Origin: Neorhizobium huautlense
GTDB taxonomy: Bacteria > Pseudomonadota > Alphaproteobacteria > Rhizobiales > Rhizobiaceae
Reading direction: 5' to 3'
NCBI RefSeq assembly: GCF_030811685.1
Contig: NZ_JAUSRF010000017.1
Coordinates: 42,941 to 106,940, forward strand
DNA: 64,000 nt
The stretch's first letter is position 1. Each line of letters begins with the position of its first letter. Of this stretch, positions 34,512-43,833 are shown piece by piece. Below the pieces are notes generated by a model, which ran no database searches, was not told where the DNA came from, and saw only the letters and a program-made list of their open reading frames with translations. A program made the translations under genes and the position numbers.

Positions 34512-35429
34512 TCAGCGATCCTTCGGGTCGAACGCATCGCGCAGGCCGTCGCCGATGAACAGCAGGCTGAGCAGAAGCGAGACGAGGAAGATGGCCGGGA
34601 ATACGAGCAGCCAGGGCATGCTTTCCATGGCATCGGTTCCTTCCGCGATCAGCGTGCCGAGCGAGGTCAGCGGTTCCTGCACACCGAAGCCGAGATAGGA
34701 CAAGAAGCTCTCGGTCGCGATGATTTCCGGCACGGTGAGGGCGGCAAAAATGACCACCGGTCCGACAAGGTTCGGGATGATATGCTTGGTGATGATTTTC
34801 AGCGGTTTTTGACCCGACGCGCGGGCGGCTTCGATGAACTCACGGTTCTTGAGCGACAGGGTCTGACCGCGCACGATACGGGCCATGGTGAGCCATTCCA
34901 GCGCGCCGATCGCTGCGAACAGCAGATAGACGTTGCGGCCAAAAATGACCATCAGCAGAATGACGAAGAGGATGTAGGGCAGGGCGTACATGATGTCGAC
35001 GAAGCGCATCATGATCGAATCCAGCCGTCCGCCGAAATAGCCGGAAATGGCACCGTAAAGCACCCCGATCACCACCGAAACGAGCGTGGCGACGAAGGCG
35101 ACGGCGAGCGAGACTCGGGTGCCGTAAAGCACCCGGGCGAGCAGGTCGCGGCCGTTCGGGTCGGTGCCGAAATAATGGCCGTCTTCCCAGGAGGGCGGCG
35201 CGCGGAATGCGGCCCAGTCCGGGTCCTCGTAATTATGCGGGATCAGATAGGGGCCGATGAAGGCGGCGAGGATGAGCAGCGCCAGGACAACGATCGAGAC
35301 GACCGCTGCCTTGTTGCGACAGAGCCTGCGCATCGCGTCCTTGGTAAGCGAACGACCTTCCGGGGAAAGACCTTCCGCTTCCAGCAGTTCTGCTGCGAGC
35401 AGCTCTCGTTTTGCGGGATTGAGGATCAT
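34512..35429 (-). CDS. oppC: Oligopeptide ABC transporter permease OppC
   Basis: The 305-residue permease has an N-terminal cytoplasmic tail (about 25-30 residues), six helices and the EAA loop EAARASGQKPLKIITKHIIPN that contacts the ATPases. The segment FGTDPNGRDLLARVLYG between helices 1 and 2 is a signature of OppC/DppC proteins. It overlaps oppB by four bases (ATGA) and is followed by oppD after one base. Confidence 0.93.
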   Translation of the reverse strand: MILNPAKRELLAAELLEAEGLSPEGRSLTKDAMRRLCRNKAAVVSIVVLALLILAAFIGPYLIPHNYEDPDWAAFRAPPSWEDGHYFGTDPNGRDLLARVLYGTRVSLAVAFVATLVSVVIGVLYGAISGYFGGRLDSIMMRFVDIMYALPYILFVILLMVIFGRNVYLLFAAIGALEWLTMARIVRGQTLSLKNREFIEAARASGQKPLKIITKHIIPNLVGPVVIFAALTVPEIIATESFLSYLGFGVQEPLTSLGTLIAEGTDAMESMPWLLVFPAIFLVSLLLSLLFIGDGLRDAFDPKDR

Positions 35430-36349
35430 CTGTTTCTCACTTTCGGGTCAAGCCAGGCATAGGCGATATCGACGATGAGGTTCAGGAAGACGATCAGCAC
35501 CATGTAGAAGATGACCGTGCCGAGAACCATGCCGTAATCGCGGTTGAGGGCGGCGTTGATGAAATAACGGCCGATGCCGGGAAGCCCGAAAATGCTTTCG
35601 ACGACCAGCGAGCCGGTGAGAAGGTAACTCGCCGCCGGGCCGAGATAGGAAACGACCGGCATCATGGCGGGTTTCAGCGCATGCCGCATGACCGTCAGGC
35701 GGGGCCCGATGCCCTTGGCCTTGGCGGTGCGGATGAAATTCTGGTTCATCACCTCGATCATCGAACCACGGGTGATGCGCGAGATGCGGCCCGCATGCGG
35801 CAGCGCCATGACGACGACCGGCAGGACGAGGAATTTCAGCGAGCCATCACCCCAGCCGCCGACCGGCAGCCATGCCAGCTGAATGCCGAACACCAGCTGC
35901 AGGATCGGAGCGATAAGAAAATTCGGGAACACGACGCCCACCAGAATCATCGCGCCGAGGACATAGTCCGGCATCTTGTTCTGATAGAGCGCCCCAAGAC
36001 AGCCGACCGCGACGCCGATGACGATGGCGAGCACAAAGGCGGTCATGCCGAGCGTGAACGTATAGGGCAGGCCGACCATGATCTGCTGTGCGACGTTAAA
36101 ATCCTCGCTCGTGAAGGATGGGCCGAGATCGCCTTTTAGAAGGTCGCTGACATAGTAGAAATACTGCTGGATCAGCGGTTTATCGAGATTGTAGTGGGCC
36201 GCGAGGTTTTGCAGGATCGCCGGCGGCAGCGAGCGTTCACCATCGAACGGGCCACCGGGCGCGAGACGGAGAACGAAAAAACAGGCCGTTACGGCGATCC
36301 ACAAGACCGGGATCGTCGATAGCAGGCGACGGAAAGCGTAACTGAGCAT
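35426..36349 (-). CDS. oppB: Oligopeptide ABC transporter permease OppB
   Basis: The 307-residue permease starts with the typical OppB helix (YAFRRLLSTIPVLWIAVTACF), followed by the periplasmic loop with DGERSLPPAILQNLAAHYNL, and has the EAA loop RTAKAKGIGPRLTVMRHALK. The final segment LNLIVDIAYAWLDPKVRNR is family-typical. The ATG at 36349 starts directly at the helix; the longer frame is not needed. It lies 116 bases after oppA, separated by a palindrome. Confidence 0.93.
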   Translation of the reverse strand: MLSYAFRRLLSTIPVLWIAVTACFFVLRLAPGGPFDGERSLPPAILQNLAAHYNLDKPLIQQYFYYVSDLLKGDLGPSFTSEDFNVAQQIMVGLPYTFTLGMTAFVLAIVIGVAVGCLGALYQNKMPDYVLGAMILVGVVFPNFLIAPILQLVFGIQLAWLPVGGWGDGSLKFLVLPVVVMALPHAGRISRITRGSMIEVMNQNFIRTAKAKGIGPRLTVMRHALKPAMMPVVSYLGPAASYLLTGSLVVESIFGLPGIGRYFINAALNRDYGMVLGTVIFYMVLIVFLNLIVDIAYAWLDPKVRNR

Positions 36350-36406
36350 GATTGGTTCGGATCGGGTCTTTTCGCCTCGGTATGACCGCAACGCCTGAAA
36401 GCGCTA

Positions 36407-36439
36407 CAGCGTCGTGCACGATAAACGCACACGACGCTG
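36407..36439. repeat. Palindrome between oppA and oppB
   Basis: A perfect 10-bp inverted repeat CAGCGTCGTG/CACGACGCTG (36407-36416 and 36430-36439) with a 13-base loop lies in the gap between oppA and oppB. It resembles short palindromic repeats scattered in rhizobial genomes. As an RNA hairpin it could stabilise the oppA transcript or reduce read-through to oppBCDF. It lacks a T-run, so it is not a strong terminator. Confidence 0.65.
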
Positions 36440-36465
36440 AAAGGCAAAAGAGCCTGGACTCCCTG

Positions 36466-38046
36466 TTATTCTTTGATCGAGAGCCAGCGCGTGCGGTGGG
36501 TATCCTGCACGTTGTCTTCGAAGCCAGAGATTTTCGGAGAAACCACGTTCTTGGAAACGTAGTAGTAGATCGGCAGCGCGGCACTGTCATCGAGGGCCAA
36601 CTGTTCGGCCTTCTTGAACATCTCGGCGCGTTTTTTCAGATCCTTTTCGGCATTGCCGTCCTTGATCAGCTTGTCGAATTCCGCATTCGACCAGCGGCCG
36701 TAATTGTTGGCGACACCGGTCATTAGCAGGCTGAGGAAATTGTCCGGGTCGTTGTAGTCGGCGAGCCAGCCGGCGCGACCGACTTCAACGTCACCGCGCT
36801 TCAACTGGTCGTAATGGACCTTGGTTTCGGCGTTGATCAGCTGAACGTTGACGCCGAGCGGTTTCCACATGGCGGCGATCGCAACGGCGATGCGCTTGTG
36901 GTTGTCGTTGGTGTTATATTTCAGCTCGATGCTGAGCGGCTTGTCCGGGCCGAAACCGGCTTCGGTGATGAGCTTCTTGGCCTCTTCGACCTTCTGCTTG
37001 TAGGGCTCGTCCTTCCAGGAGACGTAAGCCGGCTCGCCATAGTTTGCAGTGCCCGGCGGAACCCAGGAATAGGCCGGCAGTTCGCCGGTGCCCAGAATCT
37101 GCGGGCCGATCACTTCGCGGTTGATCGCCATGGACAGTGCCTGGCGGACGCGCTTGTCGGCGGTCGGACCCTTCTGGGAGTTGATGACATAATAATAGAG
37201 ACCCGAGAACGGAGCGACATGCGCCTGGCCGGGCAGGTTCTTCTGCATCCAGTCATACTGGTCGGTGGGGAAATCGGTGAGGATATCGAATTCACCGGCG
37301 CGGTAACGCTTCAGTGCGGCTTCCTGGTCTTCGAGGACGAAGAATTTGGCGCCATCGATCTTCAGGTCGGCTGCGCCGTAATACTGGTCGTTCTTGACGG
37401 TGGTGACGTGTGAACCCGGAATCCATTCGGTCGGCTTGTAGGGGCCATTGGTGACGATGGTGCCAATCTTCACCCAGTCTGCACCCTTGGCTTCAACGAC
37501 ATGTTTCGGCACCGGATAGGCGGTATAGTGCATCAGCGCGTTGATGAAATAGGGGGTGGGGTTTTCAAGGGTGATCTCGAGCGTCTTGTCGTCGATCGCC
37601 TTGACGCCGAGCTCGTTCAGATCGGTGATCTCGCCCTTGTTGATCTTTTCAGCATTCTTGATCGTGTACTGCAGGTAAGCGTAGTCCGCCGCAGCCTTCG
37701 GGTCCATCAGGCGCTGGAACGAGAATACGAAGTCACCGGCAGTGACGGGCTGGCCATCGGACCACTTGATGCCGTCGCGCAGCTTGAACGTATAAACGAG
37801 GCCGTCGTCGGACACCGTCCAGCTTTCGGCCTGGCCCGGGATCGGGTTGACCTTGGCGTCTTCCGTCACGAGACCTTCGAAAATGTCGCCGGCGATGCGG
37901 TTCTCCCAGTCGCCTGACAATTTTTGTGGATCAAGCGACTTCGGGTCGCCGCCATTGTGGATGTTGAGCGTCGCGGCATGCGCTGAACAGGCCAGCAATG
38001 CGCCAAACATTGCCGTCGCCAAAAACTTCTTGCTGAAGTGATACAT
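36466..38046 (-). CDS. oppA: Oligopeptide ABC transporter substrate-binding protein OppA
   Basis: The 526-residue periplasmic protein (family 5 solute-binding) has a signal peptide (KFLATAMFGALLACSAHAAT) and the family motifs: GGDPKSLDPQKL, GDIFEGLV, YTFKLRDGIKWSDGQPVTAGDF and the C-terminal DYNDPDNFLSLLMTG region. It delivers peptides to OppBCDF. First gene of the operon, with GGTGGGGG ahead of the ATG. The gap before oppB is the usual place where oppA transcripts are trimmed. It is divergent from the alpha-glucosidase gene. Confidence 0.93.
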   Translation of the reverse strand: MYHFSKKFLATAMFGALLACSAHAATLNIHNGGDPKSLDPQKLSGDWENRIAGDIFEGLVTEDAKVNPIPGQAESWTVSDDGLVYTFKLRDGIKWSDGQPVTAGDFVFSFQRLMDPKAAADYAYLQYTIKNAEKINKGEITDLNELGVKAIDDKTLEITLENPTPYFINALMHYTAYPVPKHVVEAKGADWVKIGTIVTNGPYKPTEWIPGSHVTTVKNDQYYGAADLKIDGAKFFVLEDQEAALKRYRAGEFDILTDFPTDQYDWMQKNLPGQAHVAPFSGLYYYVINSQKGPTADKRVRQALSMAINREVIGPQILGTGELPAYSWVPPGTANYGEPAYVSWKDEPYKQKVEEAKKLITEAGFGPDKPLSIELKYNTNDNHKRIAVAIAAMWKPLGVNVQLINAETKVHYDQLKRGDVEVGRAGWLADYNDPDNFLSLLMTGVANNYGRWSNAEFDKLIKDGNAEKDLKKRAEMFKKAEQLALDDSAALPIYYYVSKNVVSPKISGFEDNVQDTHRTRWLSIKE

Positions 38047-38331
38047 GGGAAACCCCCACCTTTCTAAGGCTTCTAAGCCTCTTTTTCATTCACGTTCCCG
38101 TTTTCCGACAGGCGGAAAGGCGGCACGATAGTGCCGGGATTGCGACATTGTAACCCCCCTAAATCTTGGGGTTTGTGCGTCGCCAACTATGGGTGTGTCA
38201 TCGAGATTGCACTTATCGCGATCAAATTGCCGTTCAAAACTCTGTTATGCCGGGTCCGGCCACTCTCGGTTGCCTTTTGCCGGTGGGGCCTTAGTTTGGC
38301 AGTAACCGAACTCCAAGAGAGGTATATGCTT

Positions 38332-39975
38332 ATGATTTCGCAGGCAGACATCCGATCCGATTGGTGGCGTGGAGCCGTGATCTATCAGGTCTATCCGCGC
38401 TCTTTCCAGGACACGACGGGTGACGGGATCGGCGATATCAAGGGTATTACCGGAAGGCTGGGACATATTGCCTCTCTTGGCGTCGACGCCATCTGGCTGT
38501 CGCCGTTTTTCACCTCGCCAATGGCCGATATGGGCTATGACGTTTCGGATTACTGCAATGTCGATCCGATGTTCGGCACGCTCGCCGATTTCGACGAGAT
38601 GATGACGGAGGCGCATCGCCTCGGTCTCAAGGTCATCATCGATCAGGTGATTTCGCACACGTCCGACCAGCATCCATGGTTCATCGAAAGCCGCTCCAGC
38701 CGCACCAATCCGAAGGCCGACTGGTTCGTCTGGGCCGATCCCAAGCCGGACGGCACGGCGCCAACCAACTGGCTGTCGATCTTCGGTGGGCCGGGCTGGG
38801 AATGGGACGGCGTGCGCAAGCAATATTACATGCACAATTTCCTGATCTCGCAGCCGGACCTGAACTTTCACAATCCGGATGTGCAGGACGCCATGCTGGA
38901 CACGGTGAAATTCTGGCTCGACCGTGGCGTCGATGGTTTTCGCCTCGACACGGTGAACTATTATTTCCACGACAAGCAGCTGCGCAACAATCCGCCGATG
39001 GTCTACGACACCGATGGCGCCGGCATGGAGACCGATACCAATCCCTATTCGATGCAGAACCACCTCTATGACAAGACACAGCCGGAAAACATTGATTTCC
39101 TGAAACGTTTTCGTGCGTTGCTGGACAGTTACGAGGGCAGGGCAAGCGTCGGCGAAGTGGGTGACGGGCCGCGTTCGCTGAACACGCTGGCGCTTTATAC
39201 GACCGGCAATGACAAGCTGCACATGTGCTACACATTCGACCTGCTGGGCCCGGCCTTCGATGCAGGTTATATCCGCAAGGTCATGCAGACCGTGCTCGAC
39301 ACGGTGGTGAACGGCTGGGTGTGCTGGGCATTTTCGAACCACGACGTCATCCGCCATGTCACCCGTTTCATCGAGAGCCCGCAAGAACAGGATCGTGTCG
39401 CAAAAATTTCGGCGACGCTGATCGCCACCCTGCGCGGTTCGATCTGCTTGTATCAGGGCGAGGAGCTGGGGCTGACGGAAGCCGAGCTTGCCTTCGAGGA
39501 CCTGCGCGACCCCTATGGCATCCGCTTCTGGCCGGCCTTCAAGGGCCGCGACGGATGCCGTACGCCGATGGTGTGGGAAAGCGCAAAGCCGCATGCCGGC
39601 TTCACCGAAGGTGCCAGGACATGGCTGCCGGTGCCGAAGGAACACGCGGCCCGCGCCGTCGATGCGCAGGAGAAGCTGGCGGATTCGGTGCTGGCGCATT
39701 ACCGGGCGACGATCGCCTTCCGCAAATCGCATGCCGCTCTCATCGATGGCGACATGACTTTTCTCGACACCAATCAGGACCTGCTCGCCTTCGTGCGCGA
39801 GAAGGGTGGCGAGAAGCTGCTGTTTGTCTTCAATCTCACCCGCGAGCCGCAGAACTTTACGCTACCGAAACGGCTGGGTGACGTGATGCCGGTGAACCTG
39901 CCGGGGTTCTCGTCGAAACTCGAGGGTGGCATCGTCAAGCTGGATGCAATCGACGTTTTCTGCGCGCGGGTGTGA
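38332..39975 (+). CDS. GH13 alpha-glucosidase (AglA/oligo-1,6-glucosidase type)
   Basis: The 547-residue enzyme has the GH13 core: WWRGAVIYQVYPRSFQDTTG at the start, VISHTSDQHPWF (region I), GFRLDTVNYY with nucleophile Asp206 (region II), SVGEVGD with acid/base Glu275 (region III) and FSNHDVIRH with Asp338 (region IV). The wording matches rhizobial AglA-type alpha-glucosidases that hydrolyse maltose, trehalose or sucrose-type disaccharides. No signal peptide, so it is cytoplasmic. ATG at 38332 is preferred because AGAGAGG lies nine bases ahead; ATG at 38326 is too close. It lacks the usual aglEFGAK transporter neighbours. Confidence 0.9.
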   Translation: MISQADIRSDWWRGAVIYQVYPRSFQDTTGDGIGDIKGITGRLGHIASLGVDAIWLSPFFTSPMADMGYDVSDYCNVDPMFGTLADFDEMMTEAHRLGLKVIIDQVISHTSDQHPWFIESRSSRTNPKADWFVWADPKPDGTAPTNWLSIFGGPGWEWDGVRKQYYMHNFLISQPDLNFHNPDVQDAMLDTVKFWLDRGVDGFRLDTVNYYFHDKQLRNNPPMVYDTDGAGMETDTNPYSMQNHLYDKTQPENIDFLKRFRALLDSYEGRASVGEVGDGPRSLNTLALYTTGNDKLHMCYTFDLLGPAFDAGYIRKVMQTVLDTVVNGWVCWAFSNHDVIRHVTRFIESPQEQDRVAKISATLIATLRGSICLYQGEELGLTEAELAFEDLRDPYGIRFWPAFKGRDGCRTPMVWESAKPHAGFTEGARTWLPVPKEHAARAVDAQEKLADSVLAHYRATIAFRKSHAALIDGDMTFLDTNQDLLAFVREKGGEKLLFVFNLTREPQNFTLPKRLGDVMPVNLPGFSSKLEGGIVKLDAIDVFCARV

Positions 39976-40002
39976 GGGCCGGTTCGGCTTTTTGATGGGG
40001 GA

Positions 40003-41166
40003 ATGTTGGTGAAGCGTGTTTCTGTAACCGTCGTCACGGCCCTGTCGCTGCTGTTCGTTTCCAGCAGCGCAGGGCTGGCTCAGGATGCTGAAAAATCGGC
40101 GGTGAAAGATGGCTGGGTGGAAAGGGCGTTCGATTTTTCTGACCCCGATCTGGATTTTAAGGTGTTGCTGCCTAAGGAAAGCCGGCCGGCGACGGTGCCG
40201 ATGAAGCTGCGGCAGCCGGATACGCTCGGAAATGTCACGATCATCGGTGAAGTACCAGCCATTGCTACCGCTGAAGTGCCGATCAGGATGACCGTGATTG
40301 GTTATGACTTGAGAACATCCGGCGCTGCAGACCGTATCTGTGGCTGGGTTCTGACGCAGGCGCGATACAAGACGGTCGAGGAACTTGTCTCGCCCCATCG
40401 CTCCGTCGCTTCGGTGGTCGGCCTGAAATACGATGGTGACGTTCCGGTCGAAGGGGTGATCAGCAACTGTCAAACGCGTGGTTTCCAGGCGATTGCGGTC
40501 AATCTCCTGTTCGATTTGCCGAAGGACAAGAGCGCTGAAGATCGTGATGCAATTTTCGATTTCGCCACCGATTACGCGCAGACCGTTTTTGACAGCATCA
40601 CTTTCAAGAATGGCCAGAATGACGGTTACCGGGACGGTCTGAAGGATGTCCCCATCCGAATCGACGGCAAATCGCTCGACATATCCATTCCCGACGACTG
40701 GGAGGTTCCGATCAATGATTTCGATGGTCGCGCCAATGCCGAACTGCATGTGATCAAGCAGGATGAGGATGTTGCGAAAGGTGGTGTCTGGCTGATTGCG
40801 TCAGACATGAAAGATAAGCCGGATCTTGCCGAGATCGGCAGCAAGACGATCCCGTTTTTCCTGAAAGCACAGTTCAGCGGATCAGACGCTCCGAAACCGG
40901 AGGGCAATAAAGCGGGGCCGGATATCAACGGCAAAGGTAGCTTGCTGCATCATTTTCTGTTTTCGGTGAAGGATCACAAAGGCGAGGATAGCGGCGACAT
41001 CCGTGCCATCATGATCTGGAACGAGGGTAGGCTGTACACCCTGATCCGCTGGTCCGCTTTTGATCAGGATGGCAGTTCGAATGCGTTCTTTTCCACGCTG
41101 CCCATGTTGACGATCTACGATGCGTTCGCAGCGATGCTGGAAAAACTCCTCAGCGAGAAAGGGTGA
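40003..41166 (+). CDS. Hypothetical secreted protein
   Basis: The 387-residue protein has a signal peptide (VTVVTALSLLFVSSSAGLAQ). The mature part appears to contain two similar halves: one around FDLRT/DFKVLLPKE-TVPMKLRQ with VEELVSPHRSVASVVG, the other around RIDGKSLDISIPDDWEVP. The PDDWEVP motif is of the kind seen in periplasmic lipoprotein-like domains, but I recognise no family. It is 27 bases after the alpha-glucosidase gene and could be co-transcribed, but no functional link is evident. Confidence 0.6.
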   Translation: MLVKRVSVTVVTALSLLFVSSSAGLAQDAEKSAVKDGWVERAFDFSDPDLDFKVLLPKESRPATVPMKLRQPDTLGNVTIIGEVPAIATAEVPIRMTVIGYDLRTSGAADRICGWVLTQARYKTVEELVSPHRSVASVVGLKYDGDVPVEGVISNCQTRGFQAIAVNLLFDLPKDKSAEDRDAIFDFATDYAQTVFDSITFKNGQNDGYRDGLKDVPIRIDGKSLDISIPDDWEVPINDFDGRANAELHVIKQDEDVAKGGVWLIASDMKDKPDLAEIGSKTIPFFLKAQFSGSDAPKPEGNKAGPDINGKGSLLHHFLFSVKDHKGEDSGDIRAIMIWNEGRLYTLIRWSAFDQDGSSNAFFSTLPMLTIYDAFAAMLEKLLSEKG

Positions 41167-41169
41167 AGC

Positions 41170-42075
41170 TTACGCCCCCACCAATCCCGCATCCTCACCC
41201 CGCACCCGCGAAATATCGCGGATCGGCGGGGCGCCGAACAGGCGGCGGTATTCGCGGCTGAACTGCGACGGGCTGTCGTAACCGACACGATGGGCGGCGG
41301 TGGCGGCGTCCAGTGCTTCGGCCAGGATCATCCGACGCGCTTCCTGCAGGCGCAGCTGCTTCTGGTATTGCAGCGGGCTCATGGCCGTCACTTCGCGAAA
41401 ATGTTCGTGCAACGAGGAAGAACTCATGCTGGCTTCGCTGGCAACGCGATCGATGGAAAACGGCTTGTCAAAGTTGTCACGAATCCAGGTGATGGCGCGG
41501 TTGACCTGCTGGAGACGGCTTTCCGGCATCAGCAGGCGGCGCACCTTGTGGGCCTGCTCGCCGCGCATCAGCCTGTAGAGCAGTTCACGTTCGGCCAGAG
41601 GGGCGAGGAAGTCAATGTCCTCGGGCGTGTCGAGAAGATGCGTCAGCCGCACAGCCGCGTCGAGAAGGCCGGGCGAAGCTTCGCTGACGCAAAGGCCGGT
41701 ACCGCAGCGGGCGGTGCCCGTCTCGGCTGTGCGCGGCATTTCCATCAGCATCGAACCGAGAGCCGGCATGTCCAACGCCAGCAGCAGCGACATATAAGGT
41801 TTCTCCGGGCTCGCCGCGACGACACGATTGACGACTGGTAGCTCGACCGAGGCAACGAGGTGACAGCCGGCACCGTATTCATAAGTGTGGTCGGCAAGCG
41901 TTACATGCTTGCTGCCCTGCACGACGATGCAGAGCGACGGCTGCGTGACGCCGCGCACCGGTTCCGTAGGGTTGGAGACGCGGATCAGCGAGAGGTTCGG
42001 GATTTTTGTCGGATGAACGCCGTCGCAATCGGTGTGTTGTGCAATTTTTGTGACAAGCGTTGCGAGATGATCCAT
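41170..42075 (-). CDS. AraC-family transcriptional regulator
   Basis: The 301-residue regulator has an N-terminal AraC_N domain (about 20-180, with PSLCIVVQGSKHVTLADHTY and PYMSLLLALDMP) and a C-terminal double helix-turn-helix (FSIDRVASEASMSSSSLHEH then VGYDSPSQFSREYRRLFG). The ATG at 42075 follows GGAG; the TTG at 42093 is not favoured. The cupin-like N-terminus suggests a small-molecule inducer. It is divergent from the 40-residue gene at 42316, a possible target. Confidence 0.92.
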   Translation of the reverse strand: MDHLATLVTKIAQHTDCDGVHPTKIPNLSLIRVSNPTEPVRGVTQPSLCIVVQGSKHVTLADHTYEYGAGCHLVASVELPVVNRVVAASPEKPYMSLLLALDMPALGSMLMEMPRTAETGTARCGTGLCVSEASPGLLDAAVRLTHLLDTPEDIDFLAPLAERELLYRLMRGEQAHKVRRLLMPESRLQQVNRAITWIRDNFDKPFSIDRVASEASMSSSSLHEHFREVTAMSPLQYQKQLRLQEARRMILAEALDAATAAHRVGYDSPSQFSREYRRLFGAPPIRDISRVRGEDAGLVGA

Positions 42076-42315
42076 TGCATTGTCTCCAGTCAAAGGTGCG
42101 AAATACGCTGATTTCGCCGAATTCGATGATGCTTCTTATCGCGCGCCTTGCATGTGCGCCAGAGGGTAGAAAAGTCTTTCGGAGAAATGTGCAATCATCC
42201 CGTAGGTCTGGTCTACCGCGTTCGGCGCCGGCCGGCGCATAAATCAGGCACCGGTAGACGTAAGCCGGTGCCATCGCTCAACGCAAACCAATCAAACCAG
42301 CCAGAGGAGACGGTC

Positions 42316-42438
42316 ATGACCGCATGGAACCAGCTTTTGCAAACCGCTCGCCGGATGGTGAGCAATCCTGTCCATTTCATCGAGCGCCAGATCGCTGCGC
42401 GTCGTGCCGCCAGGCCGCGTCGTTACATGAACGGCTGA
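42316..42438 (+). CDS. Small Arg-rich peptide gene (40 residues)
   Basis: ATG at 42316 after GAGGAGACGGTC opens a 40-codon frame rich in arginine and with a predicted amphipathic helix (QTARRMVSNPVHFIERQIAA then RRAARPRR). It ends 27 bases before a perfect terminator. A good ribosome-binding site, a clean terminator and its own long leader (about 240 bases from the divergent AraC gene) support expression. It lacks the DUF1127 motif found in many small Arg-rich rhizobial proteins. No function known. Confidence 0.5.
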   Translation: MTAWNQLLQTARRMVSNPVHFIERQIAARRAARPRRYMNG

Positions 42439-42465
42439 TCCGTCGCGACGACAGCGACAAACGGA

Positions 42466-42493
42466 AAAGGCCCGCGATCGCTCGCGGGCCTTT
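42466..42493. terminator. Bidirectional terminator
   Basis: A 12-bp perfect stem (42466-42477 with 42482-42493) and 4-base loop, flanked by A-run and T-run. It lies between the convergent small Arg-rich gene and carboxynorspermidine dehydrogenase gene and probably serves both. Confidence 0.85.
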
Positions 42494-42525
42494 CGTAATT
42501 TCAGCATTGAGACAATCGCTGCATC

Positions 42526-43767
42526 TCAATCGAAGTGCAGTTCGCGCTCGCCCTGTTCGTCACGAATGCAGGTCTGCAGGCCGATCTTGTTGAGGATGTT
42601 CAGGAACGGGCGCGGGGCCAGTTCTTCGACGTTTGCCATCTTCTTCACATCCCATTCGCCCGTTGCCACCAGCATGGCGGCCGCGACCGGGGGGACGCCG
42701 GCGGTGTAGGAAATGCCCTGGCTACCGACTTCGTTGAAGGCTTCCTTGTGGTCGGCGACGTTGTAGATGAACACCGTGCGTTCCTTGCCGTCCTTGATGC
42801 CCTTCACGAAGTCACCGATGCAGGTCTTGCCTTCGTATTCCGGCGCCAGCGACGACGGGTCGGGCAGGCAGGCCTTGACGACCTTGAGCGGCACGACTTC
42901 GTCGCCATTCGCCAGCTTGACCGGCTGCTCGGAGAGAAGACCGATGTTCTTCAGGACGGTGAAGACGTTGATGTAGTGATCGCCAAAGCCCATCCAGAAG
43001 CGCACGTCGGCGCCTTCCATGTTCTTGGCCAGCGAATGCACTTCATCATGGCCGCAGAGATAGGCGCGGCGGGTGCCGACGACCGGCAGGTCGTAGTCCT
43101 TGCCGATTTCGAACATCTTGTTGACGTTCCATTCGCCGCCCTGCCACGAATAGACGACACCCGTGAACTCGCGGAAATTGATTTCCGGGTCGAAGTTGGT
43201 GGCAAAATACTTGCCGTGGCTGCCGGCATTGATGTCAACGATATCGACGTCGGTGACGGTGTCGAGATATTCGTCCTTGGCCAGACGCGCATAGGCGTTG
43301 ACGACGCCCGGATCGAAGCCGGCGCCGAGGATGGCGGTGATGCCCTTTTCCTCGCATTCGGCGGCACGCTTCCACTCGTAGTTACCGTACCACGGCGGCG
43401 TTTCGCAGATCTTGTTCGGCTCTTCGTGGATGGCGGTGTCGATATAGGCGACGCCGGTATCCATGCAGGCGCGCAGCACCGACATGTTGAGGAAGGCGGT
43501 GCCGACGTTGATGACGATCTGGCTGCCTGTCTTGACGATCAAGGCCTTGGTGGCTTCGATGTCGAGCGCGTCGAGCGCGTGACCTTCGAGCACGCCTGCC
43601 TGCTTCATCGCCTTCTTTTCGTGAACCGAAGCGATGATGTCGTCGCATTTCGACTTGGTGCGCGATGCGATATGGATGTCACCGAGGACATCGTTGTTCT
43701 GCGCACACTTGTGGGCAACAACCTGAGCGACGCCACCGGCGCCGATGATGAGCACGTTCTTTTTCAT
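42526..43767 (-). CDS. Carboxy(nor)spermidine dehydrogenase (saccharopine dehydrogenase-like)
   Basis: The 413-residue enzyme starts with a Rossmann motif (VLIIGAGGVAQVVAH) and has the saccharopine dehydrogenase-like catalytic domain (GAGFDPGVVNAYARLA, INFREFTGVVYSWQGGEW). The family includes the enzyme that condenses aspartate semialdehyde with putrescine or diaminopropane to carboxyspermidine/carboxynorspermidine using NADPH. The adjacent upstream gene encodes the matching decarboxylase, 66 bases away. Together they make spermidine without S-adenosylmethionine decarboxylase, the route used by Agrobacterium. The ATG at 43767 follows AAGGAG. Confidence 0.92.
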   Translation of the reverse strand: MKKNVLIIGAGGVAQVVAHKCAQNNDVLGDIHIASRTKSKCDDIIASVHEKKAMKQAGVLEGHALDALDIEATKALIVKTGSQIVINVGTAFLNMSVLRACMDTGVAYIDTAIHEEPNKICETPPWYGNYEWKRAAECEEKGITAILGAGFDPGVVNAYARLAKDEYLDTVTDVDIVDINAGSHGKYFATNFDPEINFREFTGVVYSWQGGEWNVNKMFEIGKDYDLPVVGTRRAYLCGHDEVHSLAKNMEGADVRFWMGFGDHYINVFTVLKNIGLLSEQPVKLANGDEVVPLKVVKACLPDPSSLAPEYEGKTCIGDFVKGIKDGKERTVFIYNVADHKEAFNEVGSQGISYTAGVPPVAAAMLVATGEWDVKKMANVEELAPRPFLNILNKIGLQTCIRDEQGERELHFD

Positions 43768-43833
43768 TCTGGGGACCACTCCTTGCGTCCAATCGTCAGA
43801 AAGTCTGTCCTGTGGGCCTTTGGCCCTTTCTGA

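Noticed and set aside
36407..36439. Intergenic palindrome as a full terminator ending the oppA transcript
   Set aside because: There is no T-run after the stem, and oppBCDF otherwise lack an obvious promoter.
38245..39732. 495-codon minus-strand ORF opposite the alpha-glucosidase
   Set aside because: Antisense to a clear GH13 gene with intact catalytic motifs; its translation has no family features.
42535..43833. 432-codon plus-strand ORF opposite the carboxynorspermidine dehydrogenase
   Set aside because: Long only because of codon bias on the other strand; no motif and no ribosome-binding site.
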